Assembly: GCA_036874045.1 (NCBI GenBank)
Contig: CM072342.1
Span: 1,696,501-1,760,500 of the forward strand
DNA length: 64,000 bases
Source: Cymodocea nodosa
Lineage: Eukaryota; Streptophyta; Magnoliopsida; Alismatales; Cymodoceaceae
Direction of reading: 5' to 3'
Shown here: one piece after another, positions 12,201 to 27,200 of the stretch
How positions within the stretch are numbered: position 1 is the first letter of the stretch
Layout of the letters: every line of letters starts with the position of its first letter
Program-made: the position numbers and the translations under genes
Notes under the pieces: generated by a model
The model's input: the letters and a program-made list of their open reading frames with translations, nothing else
Told to the model about the DNA's origin: nothing
The model's database searches: none

Positions 12201-15200
12201 TCAAGCCTTTCAAAGATAACAACCTGGCATTCGAACTCCAGCATGCATAGAATCAAGTTTTTTCATGAGTCTTATTCAATGGCAGAATTTTAACATGCAA
12301 TTAGAATATATAAGAAGCAAGCTCATCGGGTTATTAGTTATTATAAACTTTAGGAGCCTATGTGAAGCAAAAGGAAATTAAATCCAGTCTTATTTATCCA
12401 ATTTACAGGTGATATAAGTATCATTCGACTTTTGCTAATGATAAGACGTAAATTGTTACAATCCTATTGTTTCTATTCATCGTGAATAAATTGAAACATC
12501 TCAGATACATGAATAAAGGCACTGTAGGCTTGGCACAAAATAACATGGACACTCTTTCAGAGATAATAACAGTTATTTATCTGCAATTTGAAAGTTAAGA
12601 TTATAGACATAATGGAAGCACATGCTAATGTACTTGTTGAACAATAAGGAATATAAAAAAGACAACCAGAATTACATAGGAAAGATATTCAGAAAATTAC
12701 CAAAACATAAAAACCCATGAGAAGAGTTTATGGGGTAAAAAACAAATGGGTCTCACTATAACAAATATTTCAGAAGCAGAAAATAATCATTATTGTAAAA
12801 AAAAGCAAGAGAAACAATATGGAATTGGAAACAACAGAAAAATGGCTTGACATACAAAAGAAAATCCGTCTGGAATTATAAATTAATGTTACTTCCAGTC
12901 CCAGAATATTGACATAAGATTCTGTAAGAAGATATTTGATTTGTGGAAAATGAATCAAAATCCACAGAACTTTTCAGATAATGAACCTAAGAAATTAATA
13001 TCAGAAACTGCAAAAAATAAAGTCATTTTATTGGGCAGTAAAATAGGACAAAAAATCATATCATTTATTTAATAATGTATTGAAACTTAATTTCTATGTA
13101 TGCTAACACTAAGATACAACATTCCAATATGTAACCTCCGGAAGCACAAAGCTATGCTAGTAGATGGAATAAAAGACATCCTAAACATGCACAATGTCTT
13201 ACAACAATGATTTTGACAAAGCTAGTAACAACCGCCTATTCTACTCAGAAACAGAAAAGAATATGAAATTGGTAACAGAATTACACATACCCTCGGAGGA
13301 GAATCACCAAATTGCCAACCATAATCCAGATAATCAGCCAAATCATATTCCATAGGGCTCATGGCAGTATGAAAAGAAGAAACCTCATCATCAGTCAGAC
13401 ACCTTCCCCAAAGGAATGCATCCATTACTTGCATCTTGGAATCAATACCTTCACTGTCGGACCTGCCAAAGGCATCCAAATCAGTTGGTGGCCTAGTGCC
13501 AATCCACACATCCGTTCCATGCTCCCATATTCCATGTTGTGTATGTAGTGGCAACCCACTCTGGTATCCATCAAACTCCCCATCTAAATAGCAGGTTGCC
13601 TCTCCAATCTCAGCATCTATGGTCATGGTGACAATATGCCATCTGCATAATTATTGTTACATAGATAACAGAATCAAATACTACAAAAATATAGCATTTT
13701 CTATGCGTGGTTCCACAAATTAATTTAAAGAAAATACTATTTAAGTGAATAGCAATTAATAATGATTGAAAAGAAAAAGGATCATATAAATTTTGTGATG
13801 AAAGTATTACAATATATAGACACAAGTCATGAAGTGCAAACCTTCCATCTGCAATACAATTAGCCCCGACGCTCCACTCTTTGGCAACAGTAGTAAGCCT
13901 CTCTCCTTTCACAACCATTCGTATACCAACTTGACCAGCTTCAAGGCCTTGCTCTGCACCTGCCACAAGGATCTCTAAGCATACCTTCTTCTCAAATTCA
14001 GTTCCCAAGAGACAAACGGGGCCAGACTCTGGCTGGATTATGACGGATACGGAAAATGTTATGTTTGAACTTTGACAAACACTTGGATCCATTAGGCCAC
14101 AATGTTTTCCAGAATTTCTGGGTTCATCGTCTAGAATGCACATTGCACCAGGAACACCACACTGTCAATGATTAAACCACCAACATTAAATTAGAAAGTG
14201 TGACAAACTGATGCAAAATACAGTACAGGTAAAAACCAATATAAAGGAAAAAGACAACTGGTTGAAGATCTGCATGTCAAAAATGAGAAGCTAAAAACAA
14301 CATTATCAAGAATATAAGATACAAAGAAAAACTGCAATGCAACAAAATGCAAGCAGGAATCTTAGCATATACACATATGTACATTTAAAGGCAGTCTGTT
14401 TATGGATGTGAAGTGGAGAAGATACAGCAGGAATTCTGAACAATTTCAGTGTTTGATATATCAGATCAAATAGCAATCTAAGACACAAGCTTTCCCAATA
14501 TCAAGTGGCAAAATATTTTGGTGCCAAATAAAAAATTTATATTTCAAATTATTTTAACTTCTGGCCATGGTTCTACACGGTAGTTACATGTTAAATTTGG
14601 TCCAGAAACTTAGGAAGAATATCAGATATCAATAGAAATGTCAATAGAAACGGGCTAAATAAAAATCTTAATTTTTTTTAATCTTGGATATGCAATGTAA
14701 AAAAGTATGATAACTTCTCAAAGGTTGCCTTTGTTGAGAAAATTTTGAAATAATTTCCAATAAGCACTCACATACAAGAAATGGCATATTTCTCAATTAT
14801 TGTACTTCAAAATTCTGCATTTCAGGATATACTAGAAAGCAAATGACCACTTGCACATTTTAAACTGGAAGGTCTTAGCAGAACTGCAAAGTCCAAACTT
14901 ATCCTTTTTTTGTCAAATGCAAGATCTATATGTGAAGATGCCAGAGAAAATTCAAATGGTTCAAAGAAAACCTGCTGTGCTCGATGAGCCAACTGTGCTG
15001 CACGAATGCGATGAGCAATGGCAGTAACTCGTTCACGAGCAAATGAGTCATCTAAAACAGAATCACCACCCACAGCACGAACAGCAGCTGCCACAGCAGC
15101 AGCCTCACGATTTCCAACATTTGGTATGGAGGATAGTAGGGAACCTTCTATCTCTTTCCATTTACGCTCTTCTTTCTCCAGAAGGGCTTTTCTTCTTTCC

Positions 15201-18200
15201 TTTCCCTTCCCTTCCTCCTCACGTCTCTGCATCAAAAGTTCCTCTTCCATTTCTTTTTCCCTTATATAACTACAGGAACAAAGATCACAAACAATGAAAC
15301 CTATAAAATAACTTGCTGATCAACAAAAAACCAAGGTGCTCAGACAAGATATGTCAAATACCTCTCTTGAATTATTTCAAACTGCCTTCGATCTTCAGGC
15401 ATCCACTTCTTTATTTCCTTTGCACTTAAATCAGAAAACCCAATACTGTCTAGGAAAAGTCGTAAACGAACTTCATCCTGCACCAATAGATTGGCATCCA
15501 TAAGAAAATCAAGACAAACAAAATCATGTGACATTTGTATGGCACTCACCTGTACTTGTTCAGCTTTTGCAGTCAATCCAAGTAAAAGGAGCAAATATCC
15601 ACCAAATTTATCCCACATACATACCCATTCTGTATCAATTGCCTCTTCTAATGCTAGAATTCTAGCATGTGCACACATTTTCCTGTGGTATCCTACATCA
15701 ACTGAAGATTCATGATGACAGGACAAACCCCTTTTAATTTTTCTGAGGAATAAACCAGCAGCAATTTCTTCATTTTTCAGCCGATCCCGCAATTTCATAA
15801 CATCATCCCGAGGAAGAACAAAATTCCCAGCCCTATCACGCATAATAGTAGGATCACCAACTAAAAGAGCGGCAGAACTAGCAGATCTTTGAGGTGCTGA
15901 AAATGTTGTTCCTGATATGGCATTTCTTGTCTGAATTGTCACAAAACAAACAATTTTGAATAAGATATTTCATCTCTGTAACTGAAATATCTGTGCATAT
16001 ATAAATATACATTAATGATTAAGAATGTGAATCTCCAATACAAAATGCTTGGAAAAAATTAAATAACCATAAAACAAATCCCATGGTCTGTTTCAAACAA
16101 TAGGCAACTTCTGATACCAGCTAATGGCATCAGAGGATGATCATCCAATCACTTCACCAAGACCAAGGAATATACCACCAGACTAGACAGATAAGTCACT
16201 AGGCCTCTGGTTCAGTGTGCCAGGCTTGCATTTCAAGCTATGAAATACAGTGTTTTAAAAACTGGCTCGTTGGACCATGAACAGGTAGCCTAACCAATCC
16301 AAGCCAACTCCCTTTATACCAGTTACCCAGCTGATCAGACCATGAAAACTGGTGGTTGGACTGGTTCTCTCATGATGGGTAACCTGGATCTGACTAACCC
16401 AATCTTTTTTTTCTAACTTTTGTGGTTTTTGAACTACTAGAGTATAGACTTGATAGGATTATTCTATATGATGCAATCATGCAAGTCATTTGAATTTATT
16501 AGCAACTAAAATGTAGCCAGAAAACTGTAATTACATATTTTATGACATGTACGCGATACTTCTCATTAACCATTGGTACAATTATAATGTATATAGTGAA
16601 AAAAATTTGTTATTTTCCTATATTTTTCTGGATTTTTTAATATTTTTGGATTATTAGGATTTTTAATTATGTGATGTAATTATCACATCATCCACTTGGA
16701 CCAGTCATTTTGGACCAAGACCGGACAAAATTGGTTTGATGTCCGGTCTGATTTTGAAAAAATTGATACGAAATTATAAAAACTAAGATAGCTTCAGAAT
16801 TTCAGTATACAAACATGAAGAAAAATGTGAGCAAGCATCTTACACAATACAAACCATTCTAAAATGTTTTCCTGGGGATCTATTTTGACAACACTGATTT
16901 GACTTGTCAGAAAGGTTTTCTATAAATCCTCATTTTATAATACAACCATCAGCCATTAGCTCTTCCGCAACTATATAATATCATGAATGGGAAACGAATC
17001 AAGCTGTATGGTCCACACTAACCTACAGTATGAGGGGTTGCATTGAAAAGGTGGGGGAAGAGAACAAACACAATATGATGTGGATAACACTTACAACAAA
17101 CTATTAGTTAATTAAGAGGCCATGCAGTTCCCTCAGCTTTAATCATTATTTGGCCATCTTTGAACATGCCAATTGATAAGGCTTGTCCTTTTCTTACCCA
17201 GGCTCCAAAAGTTTCTCTTCTTAAGTCGCCACTTATTATCAAAATTAGAGTTACAGGGACTACGTCAGAAGAAATCTCACCTTCGTAGCAGATCGAGCTA
17301 TTGCCTGGACAACAGTATCTTTACTGAGAAAATGGAAAGCGTCGTCCAGCATCTGCATATGGAAATACCATTAAGGAAAATGATGTACTAGAAGAACAAA
17401 GAAATGTCTTGGTAAGGGACTTTTGCAGTATAAAATGTCAAAGCCATAGGAACAACATTTTCCAGTAATACAATTAACAATCCCATTGTGTGTTACAGCT
17501 TAAACATAAAAAAGCTAACCCACAACAACAGCCTCATCTTATTCCACAACATTTTTGTTTCAAGTGTCAGTAGCAGTTCCATTGTGTTAGCCCACGAAAA
17601 CAACTACTTATTCCACAACATTTTTTCAGTAGTGTCGTTAGCAGTCCCATTGTGTTACAGCTTAAAGATCAAAAAGTTAACCCATGGAAACAGATGCTTC
17701 TTATTCCCCAGTCATCCAAATGCCATAGTTCAGAATGTTTTCCCTAGTCCATTGTGATAAATCATTGGATGCAATGCTTTTAGCAATATGGATAAATACA
17801 AGTATATGCAGAAATTCATCTGAAGTGCAAAACAGTTAAGGATAAAATTACGATACAAACTTCAACAATCAATAAAACAAATAAGTACAAAAGTTTCCGA
17901 CCTTGAGAGTCATGCACGGACGTGAGACTGCAAAACCAAATGCCACAACAAGAGTAATTGCTGATACAGATGTCCCCACAAAGGGAGGAAATATTTTCAT
18001 GCTAGCAATGACACCCCATCCCTCAGTGGCCAAGGCAATACCAAATAAAATAAGAAATGCATAACTGTTGAACAATTCAGTAACATTAGATGCAAAACTA
18101 ATAAGGAAGGATTCACAAAAAAGAAAGAAAAATGAACCAGAACAAACCTAACGTTCTTTGCAGAATCAGCATGAGCATCATAAACATACACAGGTAATAC

Positions 18201-21200
18201 TCTGGGAGAATAAATAACAATAGGAGGCGAAAGAAGCACCTGAAGAAAAAAAGAAAAGAAAACTTAAAAAAGGGAATACATAATAAAAGTTGGTAGGACT
18301 TTTAGAAAGAGAAGAATGGCATACTGTCATGGCACGCCCAGCCAGAAGGAATAGAAATGAGAAATACCCAACGGATGCACCAATGAAAGGTTCTCCTATA
18401 TAAACACAAACAAACCATCAGGCAACAACCAATGTGACAAAACTTCTGCTTTAAATACAGTAAGTAGCAACAATTAGAAGCTATCCTAGTAGAAAAAATT
18501 AGAACCTTCGCATACTCCAACCAGGAAAGCAGCCAAAGCTAGAAAAAAAGAAAGCAAGGAAACAGACAGCATCTGCCTCCTCGTTAAGTAGAAATTATTT
18601 GACACCCAGAAATGGATCACGCCAACAGCAAGAACAATGATAAGCACAATTAAAAGGAATGCAACCCCCACCTGTCAAAAGAAAACAAGGACATCAATTG
18701 ACCAACAAAAATGGCATAACAAAGTGGTGACGGATAAAAGTTAAAATTTCCAATAACGGATCAAACGAATGTTGGTGTAAACAATGTGAAGTTGTGAACC
18801 AGTTTTACACACCGTCCATGGCCTGATTATAACTATAACGGCAGATATTGCACCAATCAATAGGAGAAACCCAATTCCAACAAAAACATAAACTCCTTGA
18901 GAAAGCTTCCAATCATCATCTTTCCTGCAAGCAAAAAACAGAAGCATAGTTCCCAAGAATAAAAAAAAATTCAAATTGCATGATGCTAAAATATTACAAA
19001 AAAACTTCTTTTACCATTTGTAGAGGCCAACAAAAAGTGATATTATTGCTGGAACGCAAACCAAGGGCAGTAATGCCGCAAGAAAATCTGTATTCAAAGG
19101 ATCCCTGTCTTCCCGTGCATTCACTACCCCAACATATGATGCACCACAAAATGTCACAAGAATGGCTGTAGAGGAAAGTGGAATGTAAATAGCTTGATAC
19201 GTCAAGATACAACCACAATAATAAAAAAAGGAAAGCTTTACAACTTACTGGCAAAAATCCCAACACAAAGAGCAGAGGAAAGAGAAAACCGATATGTTGC
19301 AAACCAAGAAACAACTGGTAATGTCCCAGTAACCAACAAAGCAATTACTGAAGCCATAACCCAGCCAATGTATGTGGATGATGCATATGGAGAATTGAAA
19401 CTTTTCTGATCTTCATTCCAGCCCTTGTAACCAAGATCGTCCAAAGGCTCAGCTGAGACAATTAAGCCGAGAGATACTACTGATCCTATAAATATAGCTA
19501 CGCTTATAGCTAGAACAATGCCCTGGAATAGAAATATAACAAAATAAGGAGGTGATCTTGAAAGTTAACTACATGGATGTTATGAAAGCTCAATTTAAAC
19601 TACATTGTAGTAACAAGTAAAAACCCATGAACGTGAAAATGCTCTAGTATAATCACATAGATGTGTAAAGAACTACAAAACTTATTTTTCCAAATGAGAA
19701 ACAAATTAACGAATTATCATCTATTAAAAATATGATAGATGTCTCAAGATGCTTAGAATTAAAATATTCAATGCCAGCACAAACCTAGATTTCAAAATTT
19801 TCTAATGTAGTCTACTAATTAAACAAATTAACATGGATTGTTTATTAAAATTCTTTACCCAACAACAACAATCCAAGCCATAATCTCTACATAAAGTCGA
19901 CCACATAGATCATTTTCTTCATGTACTTCTGACTAAGGTCAAATACTCAGTTAAATTATATAAAATTAAATCTTTTATTGTAATTCCTAACTAAATAGTT
20001 TTAGACTTTCCACTACTTCTAATTCCTTCTAAACTAAATAATTCTTCTCTCCTGATTGGTACATTCTTTAGCCTCTTAAGGATATGACCAATCCACCTAA
20101 GCTGATTCTCTTATCTTCAATTGATGCAACTCCTACTCTACTCTTAATAAAATTATTTTTAGCAAACCACCTAAGCAACACTAACTTTTTGCATATGGTA
20201 ATGCTTTATAACCTAGCATTTTGAGCCATAAACTATAGCTAGCAGTTTTATAAAATTTTCCTTCTATCACATAACACTCCAAAAGCATTTCTCCACTTCA
20301 TCAATTCTACTTTAATCTTGTGAATAACATCTTCTATAATTTAACCACTGCTACTTATCATAGATCCTAAGTATTTAAAAATCTTATTTTTATGAATGTC
20401 ATGACCATCTAAGTGTATACCTTCATTATTATTCATATTTTCATTGAACCTGCATTCCATGTATTCAAATTTTGACCCGTTCAATTTAAATCCATTGGAA
20501 TTTAAAGTATCTCTCCATAATTCTAATTTAGGAATAATTTCTAACTCACTTTCACCAACTAAAACTATGTCATTAACAAATAACATATATTGTGATATTT
20601 CTCCTTGAATTTCCTTGATCATTTCATCCATAACCAAGACAAACAAATATGAACTAACAGAGGACCCTTGATGTAAACCTATGCCTATCGGAAATTCCCT
20701 AATTTCTCCACTTATAATTTTAACACTAGTAATTGCTCTTTTATCCGTATCTTTTATAATATCTATATATCCTATACATACTTTTCTTTCTAAAACTCAT
20801 AACAATAGGTTATTACATAATCTATCATAACTTTTTTTAAAATTAATGAAAACAATGTAGGCGTCCTTTATCTTAACTCTAAAATTGTCAATTAGTTGTC
20901 CAAGTAAATGAATAGTTCCCATTGTTGACCAATCCAATATAAACCCAAATTCATTTTCCGAGATTTTATTTACATGCCAAGGTCTTTGCTCAATTACCCT
21001 TTTTCCATAATTTCATAGAATGACTCATTAACCAAATACCAAGATAATTATTACAATTCTATGTCTCCCTTATTCTTAAATATAGGTAATAAAAAACTTT
21101 CTCCATTCATCAAGCATAAAATCCTTTGTTTAAATAAGTAAAACAATAATTTACACAATTTGAAGGATAACAACCCCAAGATATCAAACTAAATTATGCC

Positions 21201-24200
21201 AAATAGACATGACAAGATGCAATAAAATATGATCATAGTGAATTTTAAAATTTGAACAAAAGAAACATGATGTATAATAGACAAAACTAAACTTTAATCA
21301 CAAAACTTGGATTTACATAAAACAAAAAACATTTTGGATAGCTACCTAACAAACAACATACAACATAAGAATGACAATCAATGTTTTAATACCATAAGGG
21401 ATCAACTTGAATTCTCTTGTAACTTATGTCTATCCATTAATATATTTTCCATTGCATTATGTTCCTTTTTCATTATTTCTAACCGCATAAATTTCATCCT
21501 TACCCTACCCATGTCGATTTCATCCAAATTCTACAATCCTTACAAGTGAACCCATGGCCATGGATCTTTTCTAAACATTGTAAAAAAAGTGTGCAACATC
21601 CAAATGGATCAAACAAATTTCACCAATCCATATTGGAAATCAAGGTTGGGTGAATCATATTTAACCATATTTTGTAATTTATTGAAAACAAATGGAAGCA
21701 TCAATGTTATGTCGATTCATTTCAATTTGTCAACCAATACATTTTTTTTTTCATTTTCATTCTCTTCTATTGCTTCTACTAGTCTTCTCACTTTAATTGT
21801 AGCTTGCATCCAACTCATCTCTTCTAAGACATGACCAAATCTTAGAGGGGATGGCCAAATAGAGATGAATGGAAACAATTGATCTTCACTCTAGTAGTGT
21901 GCTCTCCTCCAATGATATACAAAATAATCCCATCTTCTCTTCGTTTTAAGGTTTCTCTTCTTCTTCCCCTTTATATCTTGCTTCCTTAGGTTAGATCTAT
22001 GCATCTAAAATATTAACTACTCTTAAAAAATAGTGTTTCTTACTGTTAAAGTTCATCTTAAAACCAATTGACGGTGAGTGAACGAAGCACAATGTTAAAA
22101 ACTCAGATTCAATCACATCACTATCAATGTGGGATTTTTATTGTCCAACACTCCCTTATACTTCTAGCACTTTCTTTTAACCAACAAGTATCTTATGAGC
22201 AACATGCACGAATCAAGCTCTAATACCATGTTAAAATTCATCTCAAAATCAATTGGTAATGAGAAAACAGAGTACAATGTTGTCATAAGGCCCAGATTCA
22301 ACCACATCACTACTAAAGCAAAAATTTTTATTGTCCAACACTTACCATTCTCATAATTTCAAGATTTTGATTTGATGTTGCACTTATATTTACTTCTATT
22401 TCATAAGTGAAACACAATAATTGAAGATAATTTTTTTCTATTTCTCCCGGCTTCAAATATTTTATAGTGATTTCATAGATCTCTAATTAAATTTGCATAA
22501 TTAAATCACCATGCACTGTTCCACAATACTACTGCAGTGATGATATTTTTGTAAAACAAAAATTTAGAAAAAAAAGCCAATAAAATGGAATTTTTTTCCG
22601 TTTCTGATGTATATTTTCCACAACTAAAAATAAAAAAAAAATCATGGGAGCACTGAGGAATGGTACTCTGTTGACTATATGTGGTATTTTAGTTATGCTA
22701 AATACCTAGAAATTAAGAACAAAATTGCTTTACAAGTGTATCATATCTATCTTAATCATATAATGAAGTTTCAGATAAAAATTCCTGATTTTCGGACCAT
22801 TTTGCAGCTGTTCCATGTTTCCATCAGCATTTGACACATTTCCTTCTTTCATCAGGATGAAACACCACATAATACCAATATTGAAAGTCATTGGAAAAAC
22901 TAAAATACTGCTACTTTTCGATAACTATATATATAAAACCAGATAGTTGACGACTACAAAAATACAAATACCACTTCATCTTCTATCAAATTTCAAGAAT
23001 TATATAATATCAAATATCTAACAATGAAAACAAACATAACTGTGAAAAAGGAAAGCTGAAAATGAGAAGTTAACAGAAAAATATTCGACCTGCTTTTTTC
23101 CATGAATTTCATGGTTGTTAATATACGTAGGAAAATCTTCATGTGGAACCCAGAATCTGTAACCTTTATGCACCCATAAGGGGATAGCAACAGAAAGGCA
23201 AGCCACAATGAGTGGGAGGGTCAAAGCAAGACCAAGTAGGATGGAGGATTTACTGCAAGCACAAAACAAGATTTCAACATATATAAGTTCAGAGCATCCA
23301 GTGTGATATGTACAAATAAATAGATACAATATCCATAAACCACTATGAGCACAAATAAATATCATAGAAGAACAAGGTAAGTAAATCATATCATAATTGG
23401 CATGATTGTTGAAGTTAATACATTGATGCACTGGAGGACACCAAAAACTGTAAATAATGTTTGTGGAAGCTTTTTAGTTCCACAAGAGGTAGCAATGCAT
23501 GGACCAGCACAAACAAATCACAGAGCATTGTCTACACTACATAAAAAATAAGCTCATTTGGACCACACCTACCGTAAATGTCATTGCATAAGACCAGAAA
23601 ACCTACAGAGCAAAATATGAATATAGAATACTGGAAAAAAAAGAGAGTTTATCCTCTAGCCATTGAACCAGTATTGCATATGGATATTCATTCTTGGAAG
23701 AATATCATGCTTGAGAATAAATACCAAATTTCAGTGCAAAACAAATGAGATTTACCTTAAGAAGGACAGAAGCAGACCCACACAAGTACTCAGCAGCCAC
23801 GCAATGAAACCATACTGAAGATAAAAAAATCCAGATAAGCAATAAATTGAGCTCAAAGCAAACTAAGAAATACAAACATATTCTATAAGAAATGAAAATG
23901 TGATTTTTTAAAACAGAGACAAAGCATTACAAGAAATAAGCAAGACCAACATCCTATCAGCATGAAGGGGCTGGACCAAACACAGAAGTCACACAAGACC
24001 AAGACACCATCAAATGAAGAGATGTTTATTTTTGGCACCCAACCTATCAGTGTATCACTCCTAATTGTAAAATGTGGTAGTAATGCTTAATTGTTTTGTA
24101 ACAACATTAAATATATGAGGATGGTACAAATTGTGAAAAATGAATACACATCACCACTTAGAACATGTTAGACATGGTTCAGCTTGATTACATTTAAAAC

Positions 24201-27200
24201 AAAATAGAACTACTAGCATAAAGATGACCGCTCAGAATTGTTGCATGTGATTGCAAAGCTTGCCATTTTTCTTGCCACTATTGCCTCCACAACCCTTGTT
24301 AAGTAATGAACTGGATGTAAAGTTACCCAAGCCAGCGTCCCAGTATGGTTACACTGCATATTCTGCATTGCATATTCCTTCAAATGAGGAAAGAAATTCT
24401 ATCACAAGGTTTCAAGTGTTTTCCAATCCCTCCAGTGACCCATGCAAGCCAGAAGCTCCTAAGACCAAGAGATACTACTCTTTTATTTCAGACGCATCAA
24501 ACAATCTCACTTACTTTCTCACCCAAATATTAATTTTACCATGATGTTATTCTATTTATTGTTGTAAATGTCACTTCAAACCCCTGAAGCATTTCTGAGA
24601 TCTCAATTTTTCCAACTAATATGTATGAAGTCAATAATTGTTCCCTACATACTTATGTTCAGAAACTACATTTTCACTTCATATGCTTTTTGGGTTTCTC
24701 TTGGGAAGAATTTTTTTGAACAGTAAAAATAGCATATTACTAGTGGAAGCCAAAACACTGATTAGGAAAAAAAGAGAAATCATGAAAAGACAATGGCAGA
24801 GGTAAAAGCCAGTAAGTAAGTCAGTAAGGGATAAGGACTTCCACCACATTAAATCAGTAACCCAGAAAAAAGCCAAAAACTATAAAGAAAAACAAAGAGA
24901 AAACAATAATAGAAGAAAAACAACAAAATTTAAGAGCCAAACAACAAATCAATACACAATGACATTTTAATCAGTAACATCCTGGGAAACTGGTGATGAA
25001 GAGAAACACTTGATGACTAACTCTAAACCATCACCTAGCTTTTCCAATCCTTTATGAAATTCTTCTATTTCGTTCTATATTAGGACCACCAAATGGCATA
25101 CAATAACATATTCTAAACGATCTTTTGTACCACCTAATTCTCCCAGTTTAGTTCCCAAAGCTCTTCAACAGAAAAGACACGATGACAGTCAAAGTTCATC
25201 AGAGAGACTCACGAATCATGACATTTCCTTGCATGAGAAAAGATATACTCCCTCCCCCCTCACAGAAAGTACATCAACTTACTTAGCCAGAACCCTAATT
25301 TTAAAGTACAACTCCATCCAGATGCCTTCATGAAGCATCCACCAAACAAAAAAAAGGAACCTTCAACTAGCATTCTGAATGGCTTTAAAGCAAGCCACCC
25401 ATGTACCCAAGGAATCCAACTTCGCTTTCATGTGGACTTCAGTCAGACAGAAAAAGGAAAACAGTGAGACTTCAGTGGAAATTTTGATCGAAGTTTGGTA
25501 AAATCATCGAAGTCCCTGCAAAAAGATCTAAAAAATATGAATTTCAATGTGAAATTCTAAGATAAGCTAAAATAATAAAAATACACATCAAAGAACAATC
25601 AGAATAATTTTCTAGGCATTTATGAAATTAAAAACACATTTTACTACCTATTTAAAGTCGTAGAATACAATAAAAACACTTTAAAATGCTAAAGAACATG
25701 TTTTTAATAGTCAGAAAAAAAATTACAGAAAATCAGTAAAAAAAATTAGCAAAGCCTTAGGTCTATGCATTTAATCCTGAAATCTTCACAAAAACATCAT
25801 TTGTAGAAGTTTTGACAGGTAAATGTACCTAGAAACGATGGAGATCCTGCTGTAGACCTGTAACAGTGACAAGTGAAGGCTTTCCAGTGGTTGCACTCAT
25901 TTTCCAATGGCTGAAGAAGGCTTACATGCAACTTCCTTTAGTGGAAGAATGAAGAAAAACAAAGGGAAGGAGAGAAAGCAGAAACAGTAGTACTTCTGCT
26001 ATCAGTGAAAACATTGGCCGAAGATTATAAAACTTTGATTGACACACTCACTGACTGTGAGAAATTTACATAGTTTCTGACATGAAATGAAACACCAAAA
26101 TTTTACAAATATGCCCCAAAGTTTTGCATCTGACAATATTCAAGCGATCATTTCAACCATTTTCATTTCTGATGTGTCAGCAAAATTTTGTCCACACATG
26201 TTGAAGTTTGACACATTGCAAGTACCACACCCAGTAAGCAGGTCAGGAACCCAGCTTTTAAAGGGTAACTCCATCCAGATGCCTCCATGAAGCATCTACC
26301 AAGCCAAAAAAACTAAACCTTCTACCATCTGAATGTCTTTAAGGAAAGTCACCCATGTACCACACCTAGTGGGATCAGAACCATGACCACACCGCAACCA
26401 CTTCACAGAAAAATCTTTATTATCGCCTCACGACCATATGTGAGAGTGAAGGTAGGAATCAAATAAAGAGGAAAAACAAAAAACAAAACCAACATTTTAA
26501 AAATGTAATCAAACCATCTCGCTCACCATTTAAGAAAAATAGGTGTCTTGTGAGAAATTTCTGCATATGGATTGACAAATTTCTAATCTATCCTACAGAC
26601 AATGCCCCATGACAGACAGGATATTTTCTTGAACTTGATCCAAGCTCTTACTCTGAAGGAAATGGTTGCCACTTTATATGATTTTCTAGGAAAAAAACCT
26701 TTATCAGTCTTGGGCTATACCAAGAGACAGGAGTCAAAAGGGCACAATTTCCTCCTCAAGTGAAGTTCGACAAAAAGAAACATATAACAATGCATTATTG
26801 AATAAAAAATAATTTATTGGCATCCAAACAATTACACTCTTAATGTTCACAAGTACTGACATACCTTGCGAGGTTTAGAAGTCATTGCCATTTCCTCTGC
26901 ATGAAGTGACCACAAAAAGGCTAAAATTGAGCAGACAACAGGAGATAATAGCAGCATAGAAAAGCCAAACTCAAACTGCAACAAATCAAATGTATCAAAG
27001 ACATAGCTACATAAATATAATGTGTCATCATAATTCATGTGAACCAAGACATTATGGATACTATTGCAGCAACCACACCTGTTCATGGGTGACATTTATG
27101 AATCTTACTGACTTCGGCCGATATACAGCAACAACAACAGTTTCACTGATGAAAATCAAACTGAAAAAGGTCCAAGCACGCTCTGGAGTACCAGCTATAT

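Noticed and set aside
20341-20646. Open 101-codon RT frame as an active element
   Set aside because: The catalytic motif is FVND rather than F/YADD, and the flanking frames are broken, so it is a dead copy.
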